This document shows, one piece after another, positions 14,851-22,026 of a stretch of DNA of 22,026 nt. Within the stretch, counting starts at the first letter, position 1. Each line of letters begins with the position of its first letter. The translations under genes and the position numbers were made by a program. This DNA comes from an uncultured Bacilli bacterium (GTDB lineage: Bacteria; Bacillota_I; Bacilli_A; RF39; UBA660): contig CAKOQM010000021.1 of NCBI GenBank assembly GCA_934101275.1, positions 1 to 22,026 of the forward strand, given 5' to 3'. Below the pieces are notes generated by a model, which worked only from the letters and a program-made list of their open reading frames with translations, made no database searches and was not told the origin of the DNA.

Positions 14851-16806
14851 CTATAGTTCGCCTTTGTAAAAATATATTTGCATGGCTTTATCTGAGTATT
14901 TTGGTTTAGACACATCAATATCTAAAGCTTTACCGATATAGTAAATTATAAACTGAGAAGCTATAAGTAAATCAAATTCTGCTAACATCCCATCATACTT
15001 GCTTTCAATTAAAAGACAATTACTTCCTAAATATTTTAATAATTCATTTTCATATTTTGATGTAGAATTCTGTTTAAAATAAATTGAGAAATCATTACCT
15101 AAATTTTCATAATTAGTAAACCTTCCATGGGAAAAATTTTTCTTTTCGTGAATGAGGCAATTGAATATTCCAGATTCAATAATTTTACTTTCCAAATCAT
15201 AACTTGCAGTGTCAGTATAATCACCTCTAAAAATATTAATCAAATTATGTTCTTTTATTTTTTCAACTACATTTTTATTAATCTTTTTTTCAAGTTCCTT
15301 GTTCCAGTATGTTATTGAATTTTTTATAAACTCATCCACATCAATCTTGTAGTTTAATTTTTCTAAATAATATTTTAAAAATACTGCGGCAGGGGCGACA
15401 GCACCTTCAAATGATAAAAAACCTCGTTCTTTTCCCTTATTTGAAGGCGTTCTATAACTTAGTATGTTTTTCTTTAATATTCTTGTTTTTAAAACTATTT
15501 TTTGATATTCTCCTTTTGTAATCATATATATGTTTTTATTATTTAAATCTTTGACACTTTCAATAATATCATTAGTTGTGCCAGAGTAAGAAAAAAGAAT
15601 AATTTTATCAATATTATCATTATTTCTATATAACACATCCCTTGGATACAAAGAATAAGTATTACATCCAAATAACAGATTTATTATTTTAGAAGAAAAA
15701 TATGCCCCAGCAAAAGAACCACCCGTACCTATAAATAAAGAGTTACTATGATTACTAAAACCGATATCATCTAATTTAAGAGTGGCTGAAGAGTTTGATG
15801 CATTAATGATTCTCTTTTCTAAATTATTGATATTAATATTACATCTTTTTATTTTTTTTCTGACAATAGTTAAAAATTTATCACATGTACAAAATTCAGA
15901 AATTTTCTTTATTTTAAATAAAGGATATATATGACCTCTAGCTCCCATTTTAGATACAACTTTGGAAGTGAGTTTATTTGAATTTTCATACCATTTTGCA
16001 AAGTTATCCACATCATATTTAAAATCATTTTTAAGACAATCTTTAATAATACTTGAAATAAAAGCATCTCCCGCACCAGTAGAATCCACAACAGCAGCTT
16101 TTCTTATTAAATTAAAGTGATAAGTATTATTTTTAGTTATAAAGGTTGCACCTTTTTCTCCCCTAGTAATTGTCATCAATTTGGGTTCAATAATATTAAA
16201 TAGTTCACTTTCTGTTGTTAAATTCATTCTATTTAAAAGATATTTAGTTACTCTTTCATTAAAATTTATTATTTCAAATTTTTTAGATATTTTTTTAATT
16301 ATCTCTTCATTTTCCATTTGTTCAAATTCGAAATATTGTCCTAAATCAATTATTTTCTTATTATCCGTATTATCTATAATTTGTTGATTTTTTTCATTTA
16401 AGTTATCAAACACTAAAATATCATCTGATTTAAGATTTGACATAACAAAGTTGGTATCTATTAAACTTTCTTCATACCATTTTTTATTATGACAAAATGG
16501 ACATCTTTTCTTTGAAGTAAAAGATAACCTTCCATTATCATTATAATAAGAAACATGGAAACATCTTGTTCTAATATTGTTGATAATTTTAATATTGCTG
16601 ATATCAACATTTAATTTTTCTAAACTATTAATAGCCAATTTCCCCTGACAATCATCACCACAGCAACCAAAAACAGAGGTTTCAATTCCCATTTTAGCTA
16701 AATTGGCAATGATATTATGAGACGTCATTCCCCCATTTATACCAATTAATTTATCATCCTTATAGTAATAATCTGTTACAAGATCTCCTATACTTACTAC
16801 TCTCAT
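14851..16806 (-). CDS. PfkB-family sugar kinase fused to double SIS domain
   Basis: 651 residues from ATG 16806, which overlaps the previous stop as ATGA and has AAGGAG nine bases upstream. Residues about 1-295 are a ribokinase/PfkB kinase: INGGMTSHN near the substrate site and DSTGAGDAF at 241-249 with catalytic D247. Residues about 325-651 are a SIS sugar-phosphate domain: GTGGSFAG at 360-367, FSYSGTTND at 405-413, and a second half with ESKIIESG and HGRFTNYE recalling the GlmS/FrlB-type isomerase-deglycase pattern. An unusual CPFC lies at 102-105 within the kinase, with another C-x-C near 306-308. The parallel with FrlD (PfkB kinase) plus FrlB (SIS deglycase) suggests phosphorylation and then isomerisation or deglycation of one substrate. 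Substrate unknown. Confidence 0.8.
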   Translation of the reverse strand: MRVVSIGDLVTDYYYKDDKLIGINGGMTSHNIIANLAKMGIETSVFGCCGDDCQGKLAINSLEKLNVDISNIKIINNIRTRCFHVSYYNDNGRLSFTSKKRCPFCHNKKWYEESLIDTNFVMSNLKSDDILVFDNLNEKNQQIIDNTDNKKIIDLGQYFEFEQMENEEIIKKISKKFEIINFNERVTKYLLNRMNLTTESELFNIIEPKLMTITRGEKGATFITKNNTYHFNLIRKAAVVDSTGAGDAFISSIIKDCLKNDFKYDVDNFAKWYENSNKLTSKVVSKMGARGHIYPLFKIKKISEFCTCDKFLTIVRKKIKRCNININNLEKRIINASNSSATLKLDDIGFSNHSNSLFIGTGGSFAGAYFSSKIINLLFGCNTYSLYPRDVLYRNNDNIDKIILFSYSGTTNDIIESVKDLNNKNIYMITKGEYQKIVLKTRILKKNILSYRTPSNKGKERGFLSFEGAVAPAAVFLKYYLEKLNYKIDVDEFIKNSITYWNKELEKKINKNVVEKIKEHNLINIFRGDYTDTASYDLESKIIESGIFNCLIHEKKNFSHGRFTNYENLGNDFSIYFKQNSTSKYENELLKYLGSNCLLIESKYDGMLAEFDLLIASQFIIYYIGKALDIDVSKPKYSDKAMQIYFYKGEL

Positions 16807-19124
16807 TTTAGACATCTCCTTCTATATTCTGCCACTTCACTTTCTTCATTATAATCATGATTTTTGATTAGGCATTCTATAATTTTTTTTCTATTTAAAT
16901 CAAATACACCCATGGTATCTCGATAATCAATTTGACCACTTTTAGTTTTCCATTCATTATCCTTCCAACTATATGGACTACTATAACATAGTCCATAAAT
17001 ATAATCAAAAAATAAATGGAAATCAATTGCTGCAATATTATCCAGGAACATCTGGTCAATCCTATTAATTCCAGGATATCTAACTACACAAATATTTTTA
17101 ACATCTATGTTGCAATCATAAAGTGAATTAATTGCTAATTGTAATGTTTTGCCTGTTAGCACATTATCATCAAAAAGATCTAAGGACTCATTTTGAAAAA
17201 AACTGGAATTTATTAATCCACCAAAATCATGAATATTAAATCTTCTTAAATCTATCAGTTGTTTGTTTGAATATCCAGAAACATCCTTGCTAAATTTAAG
17301 AAGTAAAAGATTTTCAACTCTATTTTTATCCAAAAGTTTTGCTATTATAGGCAATTCAATTCCACCATAACTTAGTCCACACACATTAATAAAATCTTTA
17401 GTATTTTTACGATTCTCACAATAAAGTGATACTGCTGTATAATTTTCTCCAAAATTATCAATTTCTCTATAAGCTCTATAGTCTTTTGAATAATCCTTTT
17501 GTGCGACATTTATTTTTTCATTCGTTAAATTTTCAATTAACACATTTTGAATTTTATGGATCATATCACTGATAAAATCCTTATCAACAAAAAAATTATT
17601 TCTAAAACATATATTACTTATGTTATCATCAATTGCTAATAATAAACTATACACCTCAAAAATATTTTTATTTGCCATTGATGAAATATTCAATAAAATA
17701 TTACTATTTAGATTATTAGAAACAAGCACATGATTTAAAAGTATTAATAAAATATTACGACAATTATCTAATATACCAAGCAAAAATTTTTTATTAATAG
17801 TAGTATTTATATCAACCGTTTTTAAAATGGCTTCTTCTGCACTTTTTAAAGATTGAATATAATTAGTATGCCAATTTAATACGTCATATTTTGTAGTTAG
17901 ATCTTTGCCTTTTATACTTTTTCTATTAGAAATAAAATAATAATATGCAGAAGAACCACGTAAAAGATAGTTATTATCATCTCTAATTAAATATTTGAAA
18001 TTTCCATTTTCCTTATAACCCCAAAAATCCTTTAAAGGATTATTAAAAATTAATTCCCACTCATACATTGGAATAATTAACGCTCCACTTGATTTATCAA
18101 ATAAACTATCTATTCCATCATTTTCTCCAAAGTTTTTATTTATTAACTCATTATATTTATTTAATAATTTCTTTCTACCTAATACTATATTTTTTTCTTT
18201 TAAAGCAAAATTATACTTATAATTTAACTTGTCTGCCTTTTCTAAGCAAACGGTTGGTAATATTTTTGCTTGTTTCACTAATTCTAACGTAGCATCTACA
18301 CCACTTAAAATATTTTTATTTTTGTCAAAAATAGGAAAACATCTATCAATTTCACCACTTGTTTTATCAACGCTATATCCTTGTTGACAATTTAACATTA
18401 AATAATCATTACCATGGGAATCACCACAATCACCAATTCTCATCATAGAATCCTTAGGTACTCCTATTATCTTTTCTGCACGCTCTATGGCTCTATCTTT
18501 TGTAGCTGTACCAATTTGAATTACAGATTGATTTTTGTAAAACCCCCTCGTCAAGTGTACTCCTTCAAAACATTTAGCTTTAATAATCTTTTCTAATAAA
18601 GCATAAGTTTCCTCTATAATTTTATTGTTTTTTGTACTAAAAACCATTCTTATGTTTAAGATTTGGTTTGTTTTTAAATCTCTAGAATAAGTGACCTTGA
18701 TATAATTACTATCAATTCCTTGGATAATGTTATTCACTTCCTGTAATTGATTTAATTCATCGTCTGTCGTGATATAAACATTCTCAGATAAAAAATGTTC
18801 AAAAGAAATATTATTACTAAAAAACAATCTTGCTCCATCATTAGTTAATACATAAATTCTTTTAATATCATTTTCTGTTACATCATCAGCGTTAATAATT
18901 GAATTATATATATCCTGTTTCAAATCATTGAGACCAATCTCTCCACGGCCTGTAATAAATACAACAGGAACTTTTTTCTTTAAAAGTTCGATAATCATAT
19001 TAACAGCTCTATTATCAATATTTTTTGAATTTTTTTCTGTTAATGTTCCATCAATATCAAAGCAAACAGCATTATATTTTTGTTCTAATGATTTTTGAAA
19101 ATTGTAATACAACTTTTTATTCAT
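16803..19124 (-). CDS. HAD phosphatase-phosphoribosyltransferase fusion protein
   Basis: 773 residues. Residues about 15-285 form a HAD hydrolase of the Cof type: motif I DIDGT 23-27, motif II FITGR 56-60, Lys in TKDRA about 209, motif IV GDCGDSHGND 231-240. Residues about 300-560 are a largely helical region I cannot assign. The C-terminal part is phosphoribosyltransferase-like, with CGLSYGGIELP near 582-592 and a PRPP-binding loop DDNVLTGKT at 652-660. The two activities suggest PRPP-dependent transfer combined with dephosphorylation, as in nucleotide-like metabolite synthesis. AGAGGT precedes the ATG at 19124, five bases after the upstream HAD gene; its stop overlaps the PfkB-SIS start (ATGA). 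Confidence 0.8.
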   Translation of the reverse strand: MNKKLYYNFQKSLEQKYNAVCFDIDGTLTEKNSKNIDNRAVNMIIELLKKKVPVVFITGRGEIGLNDLKQDIYNSIINADDVTENDIKRIYVLTNDGARLFFSNNISFEHFLSENVYITTDDELNQLQEVNNIIQGIDSNYIKVTYSRDLKTNQILNIRMVFSTKNNKIIEETYALLEKIIKAKCFEGVHLTRGFYKNQSVIQIGTATKDRAIERAEKIIGVPKDSMMRIGDCGDSHGNDYLMLNCQQGYSVDKTSGEIDRCFPIFDKNKNILSGVDATLELVKQAKILPTVCLEKADKLNYKYNFALKEKNIVLGRKKLLNKYNELINKNFGENDGIDSLFDKSSGALIIPMYEWELIFNNPLKDFWGYKENGNFKYLIRDDNNYLLRGSSAYYYFISNRKSIKGKDLTTKYDVLNWHTNYIQSLKSAEEAILKTVDINTTINKKFLLGILDNCRNILLILLNHVLVSNNLNSNILLNISSMANKNIFEVYSLLLAIDDNISNICFRNNFFVDKDFISDMIHKIQNVLIENLTNEKINVAQKDYSKDYRAYREIDNFGENYTAVSLYCENRKNTKDFINVCGLSYGGIELPIIAKLLDKNRVENLLLLKFSKDVSGYSNKQLIDLRRFNIHDFGGLINSSFFQNESLDLFDDNVLTGKTLQLAINSLYDCNIDVKNICVVRYPGINRIDQMFLDNIAAIDFHLFFDYIYGLCYSSPYSWKDNEWKTKSGQIDYRDTMGVFDLNRKKIIECLIKNHDYNEESEVAEYRRRCLK

Positions 19125-19129
19125 AAAAT

Positions 19130-19645
19130 TTACCTCTTTAATAAAAAATCTAAACTTCTTACTTTACTAAATGTGTCATTATTAGCTTTTTCATCATATA
19201 TAAATCCTTTACCACCATGTTCAATCCAATCTTTTATATTTTTTTGTGAATCATCAACAAGTATTTGACCATTTGGTATTACAATATCACATTTCTTTAC
19301 ACCCGGTGGCACAAATAAAACCGGACAACCTATTTTTCTATTATTTCTTAAATCCTCTATTTTTACTTTCATTTCATATAATGTATGGATTTTTGTTAAA
19401 ATTGCTATTTTTTTCTTCATTTTTTCTAATTTTCTAATTATTTCTACAGAATTATTTAATGAGTTAGCTTCTTTTATAATATAATTCCATTCTGAAGGAT
19501 GCAATTGTGTATACTCAAAATATTTGGAAAATTCCTGCTTATCATGATGATTATGAAAACCAATCATTTCTTTTCGTTGTAACATTCTATGCTCAGAATC
19601 AAGAATCACTCCATCAAGATCAATATAAACATACTCATTTATCAT
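19130..19645 (-). CDS. Small HAD-superfamily hydrolase
   Basis: 171 residues. Motif I is DLDGV (D9 nucleophile, D11), motif II is near AILTK (Thr about 84) and motif IV is ILVDDSQKN near 148-156. The layout resembles the 5'(3')-deoxyribonucleotidase-like HAD group with a small helical cap (residues 15-75). It probably removes phosphate from a sugar or nucleotide. AGGAG precedes the ATG. It lies between the regulator and the HAD-PRTase gene with a five-base gap to the latter, so it belongs to the same operon. Confidence 0.75.
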   Translation of the reverse strand: MINEYVYIDLDGVILDSEHRMLQRKEMIGFHNHHDKQEFSKYFEYTQLHPSEWNYIIKEANSLNNSVEIIRKLEKMKKKIAILTKIHTLYEMKVKIEDLRNNRKIGCPVLFVPPGVKKCDIVIPNGQILVDDSQKNIKDWIEHGGKGFIYDEKANNDTFSKVRSLDFLLKR

Positions 19646-19703
19646 AGTTAATCTCCTCTTTCAAAGGAATTATAGCATATTGTCTTGAAATATATTGTCT
19701 CTT

Positions 19704-20294
19704 TTATTTTATATCAATAATTCTTTTTATTTCAAAATGACGAATATCATTTCTAAGTTCACAAAAAGCTGTTACATAGTTATTTTCACCATATTTAAAT
19801 AAATTTAATGGATGTATAATTCTTTTGCATTGACCTCCATCAACATTACTATATATAATTTCAATCTTTTCGTTTTTATCTATTGCTTCTTCGATTAGTT
19901 TTTCAATTTCTCCAGGTGAATTTATTTTAATATTAGAAATATACTTACTTTTTTCTTCATATATTGAGAACATTTTCTGAGATTTATCCAAGAAATTTTT
20001 ATATTCTTCTATATATTTAAAGTTACTTTTTTCTAAATAGTTTTTAATATTATCCAATAATTGAATATCGTATTTATTAATACTTATATAATTTTTTATT
20101 TTATCCATCATAAAATATCCGCCATTTGGACCTTTAAAAGATTCAATAGCAACACCATTACTACAAATTTCATTTTTATAATACCTGATCATTCTTTCTG
20201 TAACACCAATTTTTTCTGACAAATCTTTTAAAGTATAAATATTTCCAGTATTCAATAAATCTATCATATACAATATATTGGATATTTTACCCAT
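19704..20294 (-). CDS. HTH-WYL transcriptional regulator
   Basis: 196 residues from the ATG at 20294 with GGAG eight bases upstream; a GTG at 20303 overlaps that site. An N-terminal winged helix-turn-helix (about 8-55: TLKDLSEKIGVTERMIRYYK) is followed by a short helical linker and a compact C-terminal WYL-like domain (about 125-196: IEIIYSNVDGG, RIIHPLNLF, YVTAFCELR, RHFEIKRI). WYL domains bind ligands such as nucleotides or nucleic acids and control many defence and stress loci (known). It is shorter than usual WYL proteins (about 300 residues). First gene of the HAD/PRTase/PfkB-SIS operon; the palindrome at its promoter suggests self-control. Confidence 0.75.
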   Translation of the reverse strand: MGKISNILYMIDLLNTGNIYTLKDLSEKIGVTERMIRYYKNEICSNGVAIESFKGPNGGYFMMDKIKNYISINKYDIQLLDNIKNYLEKSNFKYIEEYKNFLDKSQKMFSIYEEKSKYISNIKINSPGEIEKLIEEAIDKNEKIEIIYSNVDGGQCKRIIHPLNLFKYGENNYVTAFCELRNDIRHFEIKRIIDIK

Positions 20295-20313
20295 ACAAAT
20301 CACTCCATTTAAA

Positions 20314-20341
20314 ATGATATATCATAAATAAAAATAGTCAA
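20314..20341 (-). promoter_or_regulatory. Promoter with palindromic operator for the WYL operon
   Basis: On minus: TTGACT (20341-20336), a 16-base spacer, TATCAT (20319-20314). The -10 box lies inside the perfect 12-bp palindrome ATGATATATCAT at 20314-20325. A repressor bound there would block the promoter. It is 20 bases before the regulator's ATG. Confidence 0.6.
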
Positions 20342-20413
20342 GAAAAATCATTAATTACTATTATGTATAAAAGTTATTTATTTGATTTAAATAAAACAGG
20401 ACTATTAATATTT

Positions 20414-20578
20414 ACGATTAATATTATCAAATAAGATATACCTATTAGAAAATCCAATTTGGCTTATATTGAACCTTACAAGAGAATTATCAACAATATA
20501 ATGTTTCTTGTTTTTAATTATTCTAATGATGTTTATATCAAAAACTTTAGTAATAATAATTACTATCCTTTTCGCTAA
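20414..20578 (+). pseudogene. Decayed second copy of the 11616 gene
   Basis: A 55-codon frame homologous to the gene at 11616: INIIK, IEPYKRIINNIM and FNYSNDVYIKNF are shared. The start codon is ACG, an early Gln codon is a TAA stop, and the segment between IPI and KSNL is deleted. The nucleotide match is strong over about 20460-20555. It occupies most of the 374-base gap between the WYL operon promoter and the PemK-like gene. Confidence 0.65.
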
Positions 20579-20668
20579 TTATTCTCGGTAGTTATAAAAA
20601 AGACACAGATGATGATTTAAAAAGATAATTCCGTTATAATATTAAATTAAGAAAGTTGGTGATAGCAA

Positions 20669-21496
20669 ATGCTTACAATAAACTGGAAACAAATATATGA
20701 AGTCAGTTTAAATGAAACTAAACAATGGGTCTTAATTCTTTATGATATTTCCCAAAATCATTATGTAGGAATACCCGTATATAACGAAAATAAAGCTAAT
20801 AGTGTTTATCTCAAATCAATTAATAAATATGCTATATTAAGTGAAATTGATGACTATAATCGAACAAGCATTAAAGGGTGTATTTATATAAGGGGTAAAA
20901 CTTTAAAAATTACTAATAAAGAATTTGATAAAATACTTTTAAAATCAAAAGATAATTTTCTAAGTTATGTTAAAAACAATACAAACAACAATCCAGATGG
21001 CATATCATATAATAAGTGGTGTAAGGATAAGTTAGAACTAATAAATAAAGATTGTGAAATTACTAATCTTAAAGTTGGGGCAATTTGCTGGGTTGATTTA
21101 GGTTATAATATTGGAAATGAATTGCGAAAATTAAGACCAGCAATATTATGGCGTAGTTCAGCAAATAAAAAAATGTGGACTGCTATACCATTAACTTCAA
21201 AACATAAAGATGATAACTATTATTTTCACTACGATTTAAAAGATAAGAAATTAGGAACTGCTAGAATAGAGAATCTTATAAATATAAGTGCCAATAGAAT
21301 TAAAGAACCATATTTTGTTAAAAATAAAATTGCTACTATTACTAAAAAAGATAATGATGAAATAATCAAAATAATTAAAAAATATTATGCTTTTGAGGAA
21401 ATAGGCGAAACAACTAAAAGTGATATAAAACATATGAAAAAACAAGATATTCTTAATAACAAAACTAAAGAAAATCATGAAAAAGTATTGATTTAA
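20669..21496 (+). CDS. PemK/MazF-like protein with tandem domains
   Basis: 275 residues. Residues about 133-235 look like a PemK/MazF toxin domain: VGAICWVDLG, the LRPAIL block (R156-P157), TAIPLTS, GTARIENLINIS, and a closing helix KDNDEIIKIIKKYY. Residues about 5-95 look like a second, degenerate copy (IYEVSLN, WVLILYD, VGIPVYN, IYIRGKTLKI, EFDKIL) lacking the RPA motif. MazF/PemK enzymes cut mRNA or act as growth inhibitors (known); a tandem protein without an adjacent antitoxin is unusual, so it may be regulatory or self-inhibited (inference). GGTG lies upstream of the ATG and a TATAAT box at 20635-20640. The C-terminal 30 residues are Lys-rich. Confidence 0.65.
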   Translation: MLTINWKQIYEVSLNETKQWVLILYDISQNHYVGIPVYNENKANSVYLKSINKYAILSEIDDYNRTSIKGCIYIRGKTLKITNKEFDKILLKSKDNFLSYVKNNTNNNPDGISYNKWCKDKLELINKDCEITNLKVGAICWVDLGYNIGNELRKLRPAILWRSSANKKMWTAIPLTSKHKDDNYYFHYDLKDKKLGTARIENLINISANRIKEPYFVKNKIATITKKDNDEIIKIIKKYYAFEEIGETTKSDIKHMKKQDILNNKTKENHEKVLI

Positions 21497-21535
21497 CCGC
21501 TAAAAATAGTATAATTAAATTACTTTAGATTGTTG

Positions 21536-21555
21536 CAGGTGTATTTATACACCTG
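21536..21555. repeat. Perfect hairpin after the PemK-like gene
   Basis: CAGGTGTAT, a two-base loop, ATACACCTG: a 9-bp perfect stem without a T-run, 40 bases after the stop. It may be a regulatory or processing hairpin. Confidence 0.5.
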
Positions 21556-21568
21556 GTAGAAGTATTTC

Positions 21569-21598
21569 AAAAGGAAGAGTTATTGCTCTTCCTTTTGC
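21569..21598. terminator. Terminator
   Basis: AAAAGGAAGAG (21569-21579) pairs with CTCTTCCTTTT (21586-21596). It can end the PemK-like gene on plus and the small minus-strand genes arriving from the right. Confidence 0.75.
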
Positions 21599-21626
21599 TT
21601 TGTAATAAATTATTAAAAAAAGATAA

Positions 21627-21794
21627 CTACTTGTTTGACTTATCTTCATCTTTCAAAGGTTCTAATTTTGTGTCATCACATCTTGCAATATTATCAATAT
21701 CTTTCTGTGAAAAATATGCTTCATATTCTTCATGCATCGAATTCCATATTCTGTTAAAATTTCTGATAATTTTATTTGCAACATCTTGATTCAT
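21627..21794 (-). CDS. Small protein of 55 residues
   Basis: Starts at ATG 21794 and stops at TAG 21627. It encodes MNQDVANKIIRNFNRIWNSM and then an acidic, helical tail ending KDEDKSNK. It is amphipathic, soluble and not recognised. The ribosome binding site is weak. It follows a terminator hairpin on the same strand, so it may have its own promoter. The coding look is good: balanced codons and protein-like composition. Confidence 0.5.
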   Translation of the reverse strand: MNQDVANKIIRNFNRIWNSMHEEYEAYFSQKDIDNIARCDDTKLEPLKDEDKSNK

Positions 21795-21811
21795 AAGATT
21801 ATTTTTTATAT

Positions 21812-21843
21812 AAAAAAAGATAGACTGTCCAAAATCTATCTTT
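21812..21843 (-). terminator. Terminator after the 28-residue frame
   Basis: AAAGATAGA (21816-21824) pairs with TCTATCTTT (21835-21843). On minus it is followed by T, just after the stop at 21845. Confidence 0.75.
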
Positions 21844-21844
21844 A

Positions 21845-21931
21845 TTATTTATTAAAATATTTAGATTGCACTTTTTCTGGAAGTTCATCGTATTGTACTT
21901 CTACTACTGATAATTTTTCTTTATATTCCAT
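21845..21931 (-). CDS. Small protein of 28 residues
   Basis: The ATG at 21931 overlaps the TAA of the upstream membrane protein (TAATG), with AAAGAG upstream, and the frame ends right before a terminator. It encodes MEYKEKLSVVEVQYDELPEK and eight more residues, with no recognised family. The overlap and terminator placement argue that it is translated. Confidence 0.45.
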   Translation of the reverse strand: MEYKEKLSVVEVQYDELPEKVQSKYFNK

Positions 21932-22026
21932 TAGTATCGCTCTTTAATAATATTTTTACTGCAAATATAAGTTACTAAGAAGTATCCTCCATAAATTGCA
22001 ACAATAAATATTGCAACACCAATTAT
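21931..22026 (-). CDS. Membrane protein, C-terminal end (partial)
   Basis: 31 residues entering from the right edge: a hydrophobic helix (GVAIFIVAIYGGYFLVTYI) followed by a basic tail CSKNIIKERY and a stop. This is the last membrane segment of a protein whose start lies outside the window. Coupled to the 28-residue gene by a TAATG overlap. Confidence 0.55.
   Translation of the reverse strand: MIGVAIFIVAIYGGYFLVTYICSKNIIKERY

Noticed and set aside
14851..16806. HldE (heptose kinase/adenylyltransferase) identity for the PfkB fusion
   Set aside because: The C-terminal half has SIS motifs (GTGGSFAG, SYSGTT), not a nucleotidyltransferase HxGH motif.

Overview
The window is AT-rich DNA from a low-GC Gram-positive bacterium, most likely a Firmicutes/Bacilli relative such as an uncultured gut lineage near the Erysipelotrichia or RF39 (inference from base composition, Shine-Dalgarno sites of the AGGAGG type, and gene content). 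TGA is used as a stop codon, for example at the ATGA gene overlaps, so this is not the Mycoplasma genetic code.

Housekeeping islands alternate with accessory and decaying mobile DNA. Positions 1-431 hold a GC-rich, strongly folded segment (about 70-180) and a run of hairpins. Then come a putative metallopeptidase (minus strand), a truncated ISNCY-like transposase start, and an IS30-family element with a frameshifted transposase (about 1874-3374). From 3559 to 10240 lie mainly minus-strand chromosomal genes: an HD phosphohydrolase with an unknown partner, a LiaF-like/DUF4097 membrane pair with ATGA coupling, an EcsC-SHOCT protein, and a DUF1653-tag-unknown operon. Divergently, on plus, are phosphate acetyltransferase (pta) and tRNA-Cys with a clear promoter and terminators.

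Downstream of tRNA-Cys the DNA looks accessory: a truncated unknown gene, a 54-bp copy of the IS30 left end in inverse orientation, a coiled-coil C-terminal fragment resembling a mobilization (MOBV/Pre) protein, a HopA1-like protein, a degenerate IS200 TnpA, remnants of interrupted genes, and a GNAT acetyltransferase.

The most interesting unit is a compact minus-strand operon at 14851-20294: an HTH-WYL regulator, a small HAD phosphatase, a 773-residue HAD-(unknown)-phosphoribosyltransferase fusion, and a PfkB kinase-double SIS fusion. It has one promoter carrying a palindrome, tight spacing or ATGA overlap from the HAD gene onward, and a terminator. The enzyme set (phosphatase, PRPP-using transferase, sugar kinase, sugar-phosphate isomerase/deglycase) suggests an uncharacterized phosphosugar or nucleotide-like metabolite pathway.

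After it come a decayed second copy of the gene fragment seen at 11616, a tandem PemK/MazF-like protein, and a minus-strand set of very small genes following a membrane protein that runs off the right edge.
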